From Cardiobacteriaceae bacterium (GTDB lineage: Bacteria; Pseudomonadota; Gammaproteobacteria; Cardiobacteriales; Cardiobacteriaceae), in NCBI GenBank assembly GCA_030529365.1, contig JAUMXB010000001.1:248001-312000 (forward strand): 64,000 nt of DNA, written 5' to 3'. The stretch's first letter is position 1. Each line of letters begins with the position of its first letter. The notes beneath the pieces were generated by a model that was not told the origin of the DNA, did no database searches, and worked only from the letters and a program-made list of their open reading frames with translations. A program made the translations under genes and the position numbers. Shown here piece after piece: positions 1 to 9,673 of the stretch.

Positions 1-2760
1 CGTCAGGCTGATTGGCGCCTGTCTGGGCGGACGCACGACAATGCGCCCCGGCGTGAGGCGAATATTGGCATCGCCCAGCATTTTGCCCGCTGCATCGATA
101 CGCACTTGCCCTTTGCCAGCCAGCGCTGTTTCCAGAGTGACAGTATCGGGAATAAATGCGGCAAAGCTGCGCGGATCTATTTTGCTGATGTCGTAAGTGA
201 GCAATGTGCCTTTTTCATGCTGCAATGTCAGGCAAAGCGCTGAATACTTGTCAGCCAGGCAAAAATCTTTCAGGTTGACTGCCTGCGGCGACACAGCAAG
301 CGCTGCCGGCTTCTGCAATGCCCATTCCAGATTGTGTCCTCTCGCTTGCAATCGTTGCAAGGTGCCGCGCCAGGCATCGAGGCTTTCCAGTCCGCCTTCG
401 GCAGCAAGGTCGATATCGAACGTTCCGCCCTTGCTCTGTACGCGCAAAGTATGCGCCTCAAAGCGCCCGACTGTTTCCACCTGCACTTCCGCCCATTCCT
501 GTCCGGCTGCCCGCAGCTTGCCAAGCACAATACGATTGTTGAACGCTCCGCCTTTCTGCAAGCTGCTATCCAGTTTGGCATCAAGACTGGCCAGCTGATA
601 ATCGGCAAAAGCGAGATTGCTGCCGTTGAGCTCCGTTTTTACTTGCGGCGCGCTCACTTTGCCCTGAATCTCCCCCTTGCCGCTCAGCGTACCGCGCAAA
701 TCGGGATGAAAACCGGCAAGATTCTTGCCATCGAGCGCAAAACGGATATCCAGCACATCGCCCTGTATGTGGCCATCAACATCAACGCGATTGCCGCCGA
801 CATCCAGCGCCACGCCATCCAGCAGCAACTTGTCGCCTTCCATGGAAACATTGCCCTTGCCATCGAGTTTTTGCCCTTGCCACTGTCCGGCCAGATTTTC
901 CAGCTTGTTGTCCATCTCCAGTTTGCCATCTGCCAGCCTGCCTTTGGAAAGGATGACGGCATCAACCTTGCCCTGAAGATTGTCCATATAACCTTGTGGC
1001 TCAATGCCTTTGGCCTCGGCGCGAATATCCCAGTCCAGCTGCGGCAGGAAGCTGACTTCGCCGGTGGCTTTCAGCAGCCCGTTGAGCGTATGAACATCAA
1101 GATCGATGTCGGTAGCCTTGCCCGTGCCCTGCGAAAACAGCACGCGGCTCTTGCCCTTGGCCTGCAATGGCGGAAAATCGCGGCCTTTCGCCTTGCCGTC
1201 AACAAACACATCGAACGCTTGCCAGCGCCCGTTGAGGTGCAGGCTACCCGCAGCGCTATCCACAATCGCTGCCTTGCTGTCATCGAGCACCTGCAAATCC
1301 TGCCATTTGGCGGCAATATCCAGCTGCGGATCAGTAACATCGCCGCGCACATGCCCCTGCGCCTGAATCTTGCCGCGAATGCCGGGCAGTAAACGCTCGA
1401 TGTTGTCCGCATCCAGACGCACCTGCAAATCGGCATTGTCCGCGCCGGCTTGCCCGTTTGCCTGCAAGCGATTGCCTGCAAGTTCCAGCAGCAAGTCGTC
1501 AACGGTTATCTGTTGACCATCAATCGCCATGCTGCCATGGCCGACAATGGGATGTTCCTGCCAATTGCCCGCCAGACGGCCAATCTTCAGCTGCGCTTTG
1601 AGGGCATCGCCTTGCAGCGTGCCTTGCGTGTCAATGTCGGCATCCAGTTGCAAAGCCAGGTCATCGCGGAAGCGCTTTCCGTCCACATCCTTGACGCGCA
1701 GGCGCGCATCCCATGCCAGCGTTTCCCCGAGGGCAACCTGTCCCTGCAAGGCCAGCTCTCCTCCGAGCGCCTTGAGGATGAGATCAATATCTTCGAGCTT
1801 TTCTCCGCCGATGCGTGCCGAAAGATCAACGGATGCGGGCGGAATGTCCTTACCATTCACATCGCCGCTGAATTGCAACTGCAAGGCATCAAACGGCCCT
1901 TTCAGCGCCAGTTGCCCATTTGTTGATTGCACTTGGTCACCATAGGCGAAACGCTGCCAGTTGCCCCGCAAATCCAGCATTTGCTGGCCGAGATCCACTT
2001 CGCCGCGCAAATCCGCATCCAGTTCAATGCCGCCGCTGCTTTGCAGTCGCAATACCGGTTTGAGCACACTGCCAGAAAGGTTCAAGCGAACATCGCTTTC
2101 CGGCTCGCCCGGCAGGAACAGCGTTCCCGCACCTTGCAAAGCCAGCGGGTAATCGGCAGTGGTACGCACCTCGCCTTGAATATTGCCGTCAAACTGGCTC
2201 ATTCGCGTTTGCAGATCGAGCCGCAGGTGATCGCCTTCCTGATAGGAAGCGCTCAGGCGGGCATGATCAATACGGGTAATTTCCGTATCCGTCTGTTGAA
2301 CGGAAACGTTCTCCAGGATTGCCTCATCCAACACGATATCGATCGGCAAGCGGATTTGCGGCAGCGATTGCAAGGGTTCGCTACTCTTGCTTTCTTCTTT
2401 CGTGCCCGCAGGCAGCGCAATTTTTGCTTCTTTTATAGCAACAGCGCGGATATGCACACGTTTCGAAAACAGGTCTTGCCAGTTGAAATCCATCTCGGCC
2501 TGACCAAGACGGATATCCAGGCCGTTACCATCACGGATATGCAGGTTTTCCCAGCGCTGGCTGCCGAGCAGCTTCCCCTGCAAATGGTCGTATTCCAGCG
2601 TGATCGGGGTAAAGCGGTTCACGAGCTGCGGCACTTGCCGATAACCGCTCTCTGTTCCCAATAAAAAATAAATGCCGGCAATGATCACTGCCAGCAAAAT
2701 AAACAACGCCCCGATCATCCATTTGCACAGACGCCAGAGCATATGAAAAAAATACGTCAT
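1..2760 (-). CDS. tamB: Translocation and assembly module protein TamB (3' end outside window)
   Basis: The minus-strand frame opens with an ATG at 2760 and stays open for 920 codons to the left edge, so only the N-terminal part is seen. The product begins with a short cytoplasmic segment and one membrane anchor (about residues 14-34, rich in I, L, A and F). A long region of low-complexity beta-type sequence follows, as expected of the periplasm-spanning TamB/DUF490 family. TamB works with TamA in outer-membrane protein assembly and probably in lipid transport between membranes. The start overlaps the tamA stop as TAATG, indicating translational coupling. The identification rests on the anchor, the size, the beta-rich character and the tamA linkage; the diagnostic C-terminal DUF490 domain is outside the window. 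Confidence 0.9.
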   Translation of the reverse strand, partial: MTYFFHMLWRLCKWMIGALFILLAVIIAGIYFLLGTESGYRQVPQLVNRFTPITLEYDHLQGKLLGSQRWENLHIRDGNGLDIRLGQAEMDFNWQDLFSKRVHIRAVAIKEAKIALPAGTKEESKSSEPLQSLPQIRLPIDIVLDEAILENVSVQQTDTEITRIDHARLSASYQEGDHLRLDLQTRMSQFDGNIQGEVRTTADYPLALQGAGTLFLPGEPESDVRLNLSGSVLKPVLRLQSSGGIELDADLRGEVDLGQQMLDLRGNWQRFAYGDQVQSTNGQLALKGPFDALQLQFSGDVNGKDIPPASVDLSARIGGEKLEDIDLILKALGGELALQGQVALGETLAWDARLRVKDVDGKRFRDDLALQLDADIDTQGTLQGDALKAQLKIGRLAGNWQEHPIVGHGSMAIDGQQITVDDLLLELAGNRLQANGQAGADNADLQVRLDADNIERLLPGIRGKIQAQGHVRGDVTDPQLDIAAKWQDLQVLDDSKAAIVDSAAGSLHLNGRWQAFDVFVDGKAKGRDFPPLQAKGKSRVLFSQGTGKATDIDLDVHTLNGLLKATGEVSFLPQLDWDIRAEAKGIEPQGYMDNLQGKVDAVILSKGRLADGKLEMDNKLENLAGQWQGQKLDGKGNVSMEGDKLLLDGVALDVGGNRVDVDGHIQGDVLDIRFALDGKNLAGFHPDLRGTLSGKGEIQGKVSAPQVKTELNGSNLAFADYQLASLDAKLDSSLQKGGAFNNRIVLGKLRAAGQEWAEVQVETVGRFEAHTLRVQSKGGTFDIDLAAEGGLESLDAWRGTLQRLQARGHNLEWALQKPAALAVSPQAVNLKDFCLADKYSALCLTLQHEKGTLLTYDISKIDPRSFAAFIPDTVTLETALAGKGQVRIDAAGKMLGDANIRLTPGRIVVRPPRQAPISLT

Positions 2761-4577
2761 TACAAATCCAGTTCGGCGCCTACCGTAAGATGGATACGAT
2801 ACTTGTCGCCATATTCCTTGTTGAATCCATGTCCCACATCCAGTTTGATCGGCCCGACCGGTGAGCGCCAATGCACCCCGACACCGGCGCCGACTTTCAT
2901 ATCAAAATCGTGGATAAAGGCATCGCCAGCATCAATAAAGGCTGCCGCCGCCCAGTCATCCTTGAAATAGTATTCGTATTCAAGGCTGCCCACGGCCTGA
3001 TAACGTCCGCCGATATTATTGCCCTTGGCATCACGCGCGCCAATGCTTTCATAGCCATATCCACGAATACTGCGGTCGCCCCCGGCAAAATAACGCAGGC
3101 TGGGCGGCAAGCGGTGAAAATCGTCTGTCCAGGTGCCCCCCGCATTGAGACGGCCAACAATGCGGTTCTTGCTATCGAAGCTGTAGATATAGCGGGCGGC
3201 GGCATTGGTCTGCACAAAGGAAACGTCAGATAGCACGCCTTCGGCAGCGCCCAGCACTTCAACCCGTCCCTGGAAGCCTGATTCGGGATTCAGGCGATTA
3301 GTGGTTGAGGTGTATGTCCATTGCGCACGCGGCGTGAGAAGCAGCACTTTGTCGCTATCTTCGCCGATGGTGAAATCTTCCCAGTTTGCTTCCAAGGCAT
3401 AGCGATGTTCCCAGTCTCCCTCGCGGAAGTTGTAACCGCCTCCTGCAAAAGCGCGGGTAGTTTTGTATTTATCGTCCTTGCGCAAGCCGCCGAAACGGAA
3501 GTAGTAATAATCCGTGGTGGGATTGGCGGCAGGAATGCGATAGATATTGTCGAGATGACTGTCTTTTTTCGACAGGTACAGGCTGCTGGAGAATGTATGC
3601 CCCTTGCGGTTGACCCAGCGCCAGTCAAAATCCATCTTGCCACGCACGCCCGTATCCGTGGCGTAGCCAACGCCCAAGGCATAGCGACGGTTCTTGTTCA
3701 TGGTGAGCTGCGCTTCTACCGGCACGGTCTTGCCTGTTCCATGCGGTTCTCCGCCTACCAGAACCTGCTTGAAATAACCGCTGCCTTGCAAATCCTGCTG
3801 CAACGTCGCCACATCAGAAGCGAGATACGGCTGGCCGGGCTCAAAACTGACAAAACGCCGCAAAAGTTCTTCATCCAAGGGAACACTGGTGAAATTCACA
3901 TCTCCGAAGGTATAGCGTTCACCCGACTGATAAGTCAGCTGTATGGAAGCACGGTTGGTTTTGGGATTCACTGTCACCGTACTGTGTTCAAACCTGCCAT
4001 CGAAATAGCCTCTGGCTCCAGCAAGTGCAATGAAACGGGCCTTGTAACTCTCGTAGGTTTTGTGGCTGAGTACATCGCCCTTCCTGAACGGATTTTCGGC
4101 CAACAAATTCTGGAACTCGGGATCATTCTGTGCCGCGCCACTGACGTTCACGGCAATATCCTCAATCCGCACCGGATCGCGCAACGTCACTTGATAGCGA
4201 ACAAACAGTTCTTCGCCTTTGCGCTCCCGACTGACGTCCACTTCCACATTATAAAAACCGAAGGGCTGCTGCGAGCGGGCAATTTCTTCTTTACCGTTCT
4301 CGATCAGATAATCGGTGTAATCCGGCTGATGAATTTTCTCGCCTTTGCTTTTCATCAAAGTGAGAAAAATTTCCGCATTTTTCAATTGGTCACTTTGGGC
4401 AATTCCCGCAATCTCGATGCCAGCAAGCGTCAATCCTTCCAGACTTTGCGGCGTTTGCGCAGCAGCCACCGTATCCTTGCGAATGGCCACTTCGGCAGGC
4501 ATTGGGACTTTCTGTGCCAATACAGCATGACAACAGCACAAGAGAGAAAATGCGAGGAATGGTTTCAATTGCATCAT
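2760..4577 (-). CDS. tamA: Outer-membrane translocation and assembly module protein TamA
   Basis: Omp85-family outer-membrane protein that partners TamB in inserting beta-barrel proteins. I place the start at the ATG at 4577, giving 605 residues. It overlaps the murJ stop as ATGA and has an AGGA ribosome site about 7 nt upstream; a second ATG follows at 4574. The longer open frame upstream lies inside murJ and is not needed. A signal peptide (about residues 1-21, cluster of C and A before AQ) precedes POTRA-like domains (to about residue 300). A C-terminal barrel follows, with strand repeats rich in G, Y and R, including a GDRSIRGYGYES motif typical of Omp85 barrels. The last residue is Leu rather than the usual Phe. 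Confidence 0.93.
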   Translation of the reverse strand: MMQLKPFLAFSLLCCCHAVLAQKVPMPAEVAIRKDTVAAAQTPQSLEGLTLAGIEIAGIAQSDQLKNAEIFLTLMKSKGEKIHQPDYTDYLIENGKEEIARSQQPFGFYNVEVDVSRERKGEELFVRYQVTLRDPVRIEDIAVNVSGAAQNDPEFQNLLAENPFRKGDVLSHKTYESYKARFIALAGARGYFDGRFEHSTVTVNPKTNRASIQLTYQSGERYTFGDVNFTSVPLDEELLRRFVSFEPGQPYLASDVATLQQDLQGSGYFKQVLVGGEPHGTGKTVPVEAQLTMNKNRRYALGVGYATDTGVRGKMDFDWRWVNRKGHTFSSSLYLSKKDSHLDNIYRIPAANPTTDYYYFRFGGLRKDDKYKTTRAFAGGGYNFREGDWEHRYALEANWEDFTIGEDSDKVLLLTPRAQWTYTSTTNRLNPESGFQGRVEVLGAAEGVLSDVSFVQTNAAARYIYSFDSKNRIVGRLNAGGTWTDDFHRLPPSLRYFAGGDRSIRGYGYESIGARDAKGNNIGGRYQAVGSLEYEYYFKDDWAAAAFIDAGDAFIHDFDMKVGAGVGVHWRSPVGPIKLDVGHGFNKEYGDKYRIHLTVGAELDL

Positions 4578-6139
4578 TTCATCCTGGGTCGTAATTGCCG
4601 AAAATTGATTCCCATGGCATAAAGCGCCGCCGCAAATGTTATCACACCCGTCGCGATAATCAGCCCCAATTGCAATATTTGTTGCATGGATGAGAATTGC
4701 AGCCATGCTTTTGTATCACCCTGCAACCATAAAAGCACACTGGCCATTGCACCGTTTGCCATCAGCAGCTGAACCAGATAAAGCACGGAAAACAGCTTGA
4801 TTCTCAAGCCATCCCTCTGCAAGAAAAGCAGCAACAGCACCATATTCACGAAAGCGGCCACGGTACTGGCCAGCGCCAGCCCCACATGTGCGAAAAAACT
4901 GCCCAAAATCAGGGCTGCCACCATGTTTGCCACCATCGCGCTGATACCGGCCTTGACGGGTGTCTTGGTATCATGCCGCGCATAAAAAGCCGGCGCCAAC
5001 ACTTTCACCATAATCAAAAAAAACGCTCCTATGCCATAGGCACGCAAGGCCTGTGTCGTCATTGCCCAGTCTTGGGCATCAAATACCCCGCCATAAAACA
5101 AGGTCGCCAAAATGGATGGCGCCAGCACGACCAATCCTGTTGCCGCAGCGCTTCCCACCAAAAGCCCCCAGCGCAACGCCCAGTCCAGTGTGGCATAAAA
5201 GCGTTGCCAGTCCTCTCCAGCTTTCAGTGCGCTCAAGCGGGGCAATATGACGGTTCCCAGCGCCACACCGATCAACGCTACCGGCAATTCCACCATGCGG
5301 TCAGAATAATACAGCCAGGAAATGCTGCCGGTCGCCAGCAATGACGCCAGAAAAGTATTCACCAATACGGAAAGCTGACCGACGGACGAACCAAACAGCG
5401 TCGGCAGCATCAGGCGCATGATCCGGCGCACGCCGCTGTGTTTCCATCCCCAGCGCGGCCGCACCAGAAAACCGAGCCGGGCAAGAAAGGGGATTTGTAT
5501 CGCAAGCTGCAATATCCCGCCCAGCAACACTGCCCATGCCAGCTCCATGCCATAGGCAAGCGCCGTGTCTTCTCCGGTCTGCGCACGCCACAGGCAGGCA
5601 AGAATCAGCGTGACGTTGAGCAACACCGGAGTCAGCGCCGGTACGGCGAAACGCCCGTAGCTGTTGAGCACTCCCCCAGCAAGCGCGGTCAGGGAAATCA
5701 GGAAAATATAGGGGAACATGATGCGCAGCATTTCGACAGCCAGCAAATATTGCGCGGTTTTTTCCACCAAACCGTAAGCCACCGCAAAAACAATTGCCCC
5801 GGAAAAAGCCACGCCGAATACCGTTACCACCAAGAGAACCGCCATCAGGGTTCCTGTGGTATGCGAGAAAAGATCTTTCACTTTTTCCGGTGATTCTGTC
5901 CGCGTTGCCGAAAAAACAGGCACAAAGGCGTTGGCAAAACCGCCTTCCGCAAAGAAACGGCGCAGAGTGTTGGGGATGCGCAAAGCGGCAAAAAATGGAT
6001 CGGTGATGCTGGTGTCGAAATAGCGCGCAACCAGCATGTCGCGCAACAACCCCAGAATGCGCGAAAGCAAAGTCATCATGGAGAAAACCAGCGATGACCG
6101 CCCCAATGCAAAAGGTTGGCGAGATTTTTCCCCTGCCAT
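4574..6139 (-). CDS. murJ: Lipid II flippase MurJ
   Basis: MOP-superfamily membrane protein of 521 residues that flips the peptidoglycan precursor lipid II across the inner membrane. The N-terminus carries the family pattern around SRILGLLRDMLVARYFD, followed by about 14 hydrophobic segments. Arg residues in the central cavity region and the length both match MurJ. The gene starts only 3 nt after the metF stop and its own stop overlaps the tamA start, so it sits mid-operon. Placing an essential cell-wall gene between a one-carbon enzyme and the TamAB outer-membrane module is unusual but could simply be co-transcription. Confidence 0.95.
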   Translation of the reverse strand: MAGEKSRQPFALGRSSLVFSMMTLLSRILGLLRDMLVARYFDTSITDPFFAALRIPNTLRRFFAEGGFANAFVPVFSATRTESPEKVKDLFSHTTGTLMAVLLVVTVFGVAFSGAIVFAVAYGLVEKTAQYLLAVEMLRIMFPYIFLISLTALAGGVLNSYGRFAVPALTPVLLNVTLILACLWRAQTGEDTALAYGMELAWAVLLGGILQLAIQIPFLARLGFLVRPRWGWKHSGVRRIMRLMLPTLFGSSVGQLSVLVNTFLASLLATGSISWLYYSDRMVELPVALIGVALGTVILPRLSALKAGEDWQRFYATLDWALRWGLLVGSAAATGLVVLAPSILATLFYGGVFDAQDWAMTTQALRAYGIGAFFLIMVKVLAPAFYARHDTKTPVKAGISAMVANMVAALILGSFFAHVGLALASTVAAFVNMVLLLLFLQRDGLRIKLFSVLYLVQLLMANGAMASVLLWLQGDTKAWLQFSSMQQILQLGLIIATGVITFAAALYAMGINFRQLRPRMK

Positions 6140-6142
6140 GGG

Positions 6143-6982
6143 TCAGTCGCGCGGCAATCCAAGCGCGCGAACAATGCGCACCAGTGGGTCGGCCCGGTTC
6201 ATGGTGTAAAAGTGCAGCTTGTTCACGCCTTCCGCCATCAGCCGCTCGCACATGGCAACAATCACTTCCACGCCGAATTCCTGCAATCCCGGCAAATCTT
6301 CGCTCAATGCTTCCATGCGCTTGCGTATCCAGCGGGGAATCTCGGCACCACAGGCATCGGAGAAGCGCGACAGTTGCAGATAATTGGTAATCGGCATGAT
6401 GCCCGGCACGATGGGTTTGTCGATGCCACAGGCAAGCGCTTCGTCGCGGAAGCGCAAGAAGGCGTCGGCATTAAAAAAATACTGGGTGACTGCCTCATCG
6501 GCGCCCGCATCCATTTTTTCCTTGAAATCGCGCAAATCGGATGCCGGCGACTTGGATCGCGGATGCGTTTCAGGATATGCGGCGACCACGATTTTTTCAT
6601 CCGATCCCCAGTGTTCGCGCACAAACGCAACCAGCTCGGTGGCGCTGTGCAAATCGCCAGTATGATACATGCCGGAAGGCATATCGCCACGCAGAGCCAT
6701 CAGCCGGCGGATTCCCATGCCGTGGTAAATATCCAGCAGCTCGGCCAGTGCGTCGCGGCGGGAAGCCACGCAGGTCAAATGCGGCATCACCGGCGTTTTG
6801 CCTTCTGCCTGAATGGCAGTCACCAGCGAAAGCGTGCGATCGCGGGTACTGCCTCCGGCGCCATAGGTAACGGAAAAATACTCGCATTCCATGAAAGCCA
6901 GCGCTTCGCGCACGTCGGCCAGCTTTTGCGCACCTTCCTGGGTGGCGACGGGGAAAAATTCGCAGCTGAGCGTGGGTTTCAT
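6143..6982 (-). CDS. metF: 5,10-methylenetetrahydrofolate reductase
   Basis: Flavoenzyme reducing 5,10-methylene-THF to 5-methyl-THF, the methyl donor for methionine synthesis. Family signatures include the N-terminal CEFFP, VTYGAGGSTRDRT, HLTC, ALRGD and the DAGADEAVTQYFF segment that contacts FAD and folate. From the ATG at 6982 the protein is 279 residues, slightly shorter than E. coli MetF. An upstream TTG at 7015 would add 11 residues but lies against the lipoprotein stop; I prefer the ATG, which puts CEFFP at the expected place. It is second in the lipoprotein-metF-murJ-tamA-tamB operon. Confidence 0.95.
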   Translation of the reverse strand: MKPTLSCEFFPVATQEGAQKLADVREALAFMECEYFSVTYGAGGSTRDRTLSLVTAIQAEGKTPVMPHLTCVASRRDALAELLDIYHGMGIRRLMALRGDMPSGMYHTGDLHSATELVAFVREHWGSDEKIVVAAYPETHPRSKSPASDLRDFKEKMDAGADEAVTQYFFNADAFLRFRDEALACGIDKPIVPGIMPITNYLQLSRFSDACGAEIPRWIRKRMEALSEDLPGLQEFGVEVIVAMCERLMAEGVNKLHFYTMNRADPLVRIVRALGLPRD

Positions 6983-7015
6983 AAAATCTTGCAGCTCGTT
7001 TGAAATGGAAGGCAA

Positions 7016-7255
7016 TCAGCGCTTAAATTTGGCAGGCTCGATATAGAGCACCAGATTTTTGCGGATGACATACGTCTGGTTGTTGATATCGGAGAAACGA
7101 TAATAGCCGTCTTCATCCACTTTGGGCTCGCGTTTGGCATATAAGGTATCACCTGCCAACAGTCGCACTTCATAAAGGCGTTCCTCGCTGCGGAACGGAT
7201 TGAGGCTGCATCCCGCAAGGAAAATGAGCACCAAAGAAGAAATAAGAACTTTCAT
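7016..7255 (-). CDS. Small YgdI/YgdR-like (DUF903) lipoprotein
   Basis: A 79-residue protein with a lipoprotein signal peptide: a short KV start, a hydrophobic stretch and the lipobox LAGC, making the Cys near residue 15 the lipidated residue. The remaining region of about 60 residues contains a small SH3-like beta pattern (GDTLYAKREPKVDEDGYYRF, then YVIRKNLVLYIEP) resembling the DUF903/YgdI family. Family members are outer-membrane lipoproteins of unknown role. It is first in the metF-murJ-tamAB operon. No strong Shine-Dalgarno is visible before the ATG at 7255. Confidence 0.75.
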   Translation of the reverse strand: MKVLISSLVLIFLAGCSLNPFRSEERLYEVRLLAGDTLYAKREPKVDEDGYYRFSDINNQTYVIRKNLVLYIEPAKFKR

Positions 7256-7287
7256 CGCACAACATTGCTTTAAACTCTGGATTGATT

Positions 7288-7293
7288 AGTATA
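7288..7293 (-). promoter_or_regulatory. Possible -10 element for the lipoprotein-metF-murJ-tamAB operon
   Basis: On the minus strand the sequence reads TATACT, about 33 nt upstream of the lipoprotein ATG. No convincing -35 hexamer stands at the usual distance, so the call is weak. It shares the 119-bp gap with the divergent rhlB promoter. Confidence 0.35.
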
Positions 7294-7337
7294 ACGTGTC
7301 CATATCATGTTTAGAATACTGGCGCGGCATCAAGCCG

Positions 7338-7346
7338 TGATATAAT
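7338..7346 (+). promoter_or_regulatory. Extended -10 promoter of rhlB
   Basis: The sequence TGATATAAT gives a perfect TATAAT hexamer at 7341-7346 preceded by the TGn extended -10 motif, 28 nt before the rhlB ATG. A good -35 hexamer is not evident, as is common for extended -10 promoters. The 5' leader would be short. Confidence 0.6.
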
Positions 7347-7374
7347 GCTTTTTCCTTTTTGCAATACTGAAACC

Positions 7375-8694
7375 ATGGCAGAAAAACACACCACGAACAC
7401 AGCCTTTGCCGACCTCCCCTTGCATGACGCCATCCAGGAAGCGCTTCAGGATGCCGGCCTCACCCATGCCACGCCCATTCAGGCCGAAACCCTGCCGCTT
7501 ACCCTTGCAGGCTACGATGCCATGGGACTCGCCCAGACCGGCACAGGCAAAACGGCTGCCTTTCTCATCGCCATGTTCCAGTATTTGATGACCAATCCCG
7601 TGCACCCCAAAGCCAAGGGACCATGGGCGCTCATTCTTGCGCCCACGCGCGAACTCGCCATCCAGATCAAGAAAGACGCTGACCTGATCGGCAAATACAC
7701 CGGCCTCAACAGCCTCGCCATCTACGGCGGCACCAGCATCGAACACCAGAAAGCGCTCTTCAATGCCGCCAATATCGACATCGTCATCGGCACCCCGGGG
7801 CGCATTATCGATCTATACAAACAGAAAGTTTTCCGCCTGAAAAATATTGATGTCTGCATTCTTGACGAAGCCGACCGCATGTTTGACCTCGGTTTCATTG
7901 ACGACGTGCGCTATCTCCTCAAACAAACGCCGCCTGCCGATGAACGCCTGAACCTGCTTTTCTCCGCCACCATGTCGCAGAAAGTGCAGGAACTTGCCTA
8001 CGAATATTTCAACGCCCCGAAAACCGTTGAAATCAAGTCGGAAACAGCCACTGCCGACAATATCGAGCAATGCCTTTACCACACGGCGAAACACGAAAAA
8101 ACGCCCTTGCTCATCGGCCTGCTGGAAAGCCTGAAGCCCGAGCGCAGCATGATTTTCCTGAACACCAAGCGCGATCTCGAGCGTCTTTCCATCGTGCTCG
8201 AAGCCAACGGCTATCCCAACGCCGCGCTCTCTGGCGACATCGCGCAAAACAAGCGCGAAAAAGTCATCAAGGATTTCCAGTCCGGCAAGACCAATATCGT
8301 GGTCGCGACTGACGTGGCCGCGCGTGGCCTGCATATCGACGGCATCACCCACGTCTTCAACTACGACCTGCCGCAGGTTGCCGAAGATTACGTGCACCGC
8401 ATTGGCCGCACCGCGCGCGCCGGCGCTTCCGGCACCGCCATCAGCTTCGCCTGCGAGGAATACGTCTATTCCCTGCCCGATATCGAGCACTATATCCACA
8501 ACAAGATTCCGGTGCGCAATCTCGACGAAGACCTGCTCGCCGACGTCATCCCGCCCAGCGACGAAGCGCTGGCCGCCCTCAAACGCGAACAGCGCGAGCG
8601 CCAGCCGCAAAGACGCAATGGCAACAGCAAACGCAGCACAGCCACGCGCCGCAAGCCTGGCAACCGGCGTCGCGACAACATCGGCAACAGTTGA
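7375..8694 (+). CDS. rhlB: DEAD-box ATP-dependent RNA helicase RhlB-like
   Basis: RNA helicase of 439 residues from the ATG at 7375. The ten codons upstream read from a GTT/ATG-less frame inside the promoter and are not used. Motifs appear in order: Q motif (ATPIQAETLP), Walker A AQTGTGKT, PTREL, TPGR, DEAD, SAT, and the C-terminal helicase motifs VATDVAARGLHIDGI and HRIGRTAR. An Arg/Lys/Asn-rich tail of about 40 residues follows, typical of degradosome-associated RhlB. RhlB unwinds RNA during mRNA decay; a role with RNase E here is inferred. A two-core palindromic repeat follows immediately. Confidence 0.9.
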   Translation: MAEKHTTNTAFADLPLHDAIQEALQDAGLTHATPIQAETLPLTLAGYDAMGLAQTGTGKTAAFLIAMFQYLMTNPVHPKAKGPWALILAPTRELAIQIKKDADLIGKYTGLNSLAIYGGTSIEHQKALFNAANIDIVIGTPGRIIDLYKQKVFRLKNIDVCILDEADRMFDLGFIDDVRYLLKQTPPADERLNLLFSATMSQKVQELAYEYFNAPKTVEIKSETATADNIEQCLYHTAKHEKTPLLIGLLESLKPERSMIFLNTKRDLERLSIVLEANGYPNAALSGDIAQNKREKVIKDFQSGKTNIVVATDVAARGLHIDGITHVFNYDLPQVAEDYVHRIGRTARAGASGTAISFACEEYVYSLPDIEHYIHNKIPVRNLDEDLLADVIPPSDEALAALKREQRERQPQRRNGNSKRSTATRRKPGNRRRDNIGNS

Positions 8695-8697
8695 TTT

Positions 8698-8782
8698 GAG
8701 AAATTTTCTCACCAATAAGCGCTTATCATGAGAAAATTTCTCGCGATAAGCGCTTATTGGTGGTAAAAAACGATTATTTTTT
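8698..8782. repeat. AAGCGCTT modular palindromic element, two cores (locus A)
   Basis: Cores at 8717-8724 and 8748-8755 (31 bp apart). GAGAAA-type palindromes centre on 8704 and 8736, the second exactly 15.5 bp from each core. CCAATAAGCGCTTAT and its reverse complement form a long hairpin. It lies 4 nt after the rhlB stop and ends in a T-rich tract, so it could act as a terminator. Confidence 0.9.
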
Positions 8783-8815
8783 GCAAAAACTTGAAAACAT
8801 CATCAGGAGAAGCCC

Positions 8816-9655
8816 ATGCGCTGGGAAAGAGGACGACGCAGCAGCAACGTCAGTGACCGACGCGGAGCCAAAGCCGCAGGCGGTCTTGGTCTTGGCGGAA
8901 TCGCCATCGTACTCATCGGCTGGTTCTTGGGCATTGACCCGCGCGCCATCCTTGGATTCGTGGATGGCATGCCAGGCGGCAGCAGCACGACCAGCCAGCC
9001 CCGCGGGCAAAACAGCAAGCCGCAGGATGAAATCGGCGATTTCATCAGCGTCATGCTTGCGTCCAACGAAGACGTCTGGCAGGAACAATTCAAGAAACAC
9101 AACCTGCGCCGCTATCAAACGCCGCGTCTGGAAATCTTCTCGCAAGCCACGCGTTCCGCCTGTGGCGCCGCTTCATCCGCGAGTGGCCCCTTCTATTGCC
9201 CGGGCGACCAGACCATCTACATCGACCCCAGCTTCATCAACGACATGAAGCGCATGGGCGCGCCTGGCGATTTCGCCTTTGCTTACGTCATCGCCCATGA
9301 ATACGGCCACCATGTTTCCTATCTTACCGGCGTGCTGGGCGAAGCGCATCGCGTCATGCAAAGAAGCGACAAAGCCCGCGCCAACCAGATCTCCGTGCGT
9401 CTCGAACTGCAAGCGGATTGCTATGCCGGCGTATGGGCAGCCAATCTCCAGAAATACAACATCCAGCTGGAAGCAGGTGATATCGAAGAAGGCCTGAAAG
9501 CCGCCCGTGCTGTTGGTGATGACCGCCTGATGGCCTCTGCGGGCCAGAGCATACGCCCGGAAAATTTCACCCATGGCACTTCTGCCCAGCGGATGGAATG
9601 GTTTGAAAAAGGCCTCAAGGGACGCGACATGAGCGTCTGCGATACCTTCCGATAA
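8816..9655 (+). CDS. ypfJ: YpfJ-family neutral zinc metallopeptidase
   Basis: A 279-residue protein of the putative neutral zinc metallopeptidase family. The first residues (MRWERGRRSSNV) are basic, followed by a Gly-rich membrane segment (about residues 24-42) and a Gly/Ser/Gln linker. The catalytic domain carries HEYGHH (about residue 160), the HExxH zinc site, and a downstream ELQADCYAGVWA helix with the third-ligand region. This matches YpfJ in length and motif order. The physiological substrate is unknown. An AGGAG ribosome site precedes the ATG. Palindromic repeats flank both sides. Confidence 0.88.
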   Translation: MRWERGRRSSNVSDRRGAKAAGGLGLGGIAIVLIGWFLGIDPRAILGFVDGMPGGSSTTSQPRGQNSKPQDEIGDFISVMLASNEDVWQEQFKKHNLRRYQTPRLEIFSQATRSACGAASSASGPFYCPGDQTIYIDPSFINDMKRMGAPGDFAFAYVIAHEYGHHVSYLTGVLGEAHRVMQRSDKARANQISVRLELQADCYAGVWAANLQKYNIQLEAGDIEEGLKAARAVGDDRLMASAGQSIRPENFTHGTSAQRMEWFEKGLKGRDMSVCDTFR

Positions 9656-9673
9656 CATCAAAAAATCTGTTTT

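Noticed and set aside
334-2664. Several long plus-strand open frames over the tamB region
   Set aside because: They lie antisense to the continuous tamB frame and read as low-information shadows with no recognisable motifs or ribosome sites.
7345-7374. Longer N-terminus for RhlB
   Set aside because: The added ten codons overlap the TATAAT promoter; the ATG at 7375 starts a normal RhlB N-terminus.
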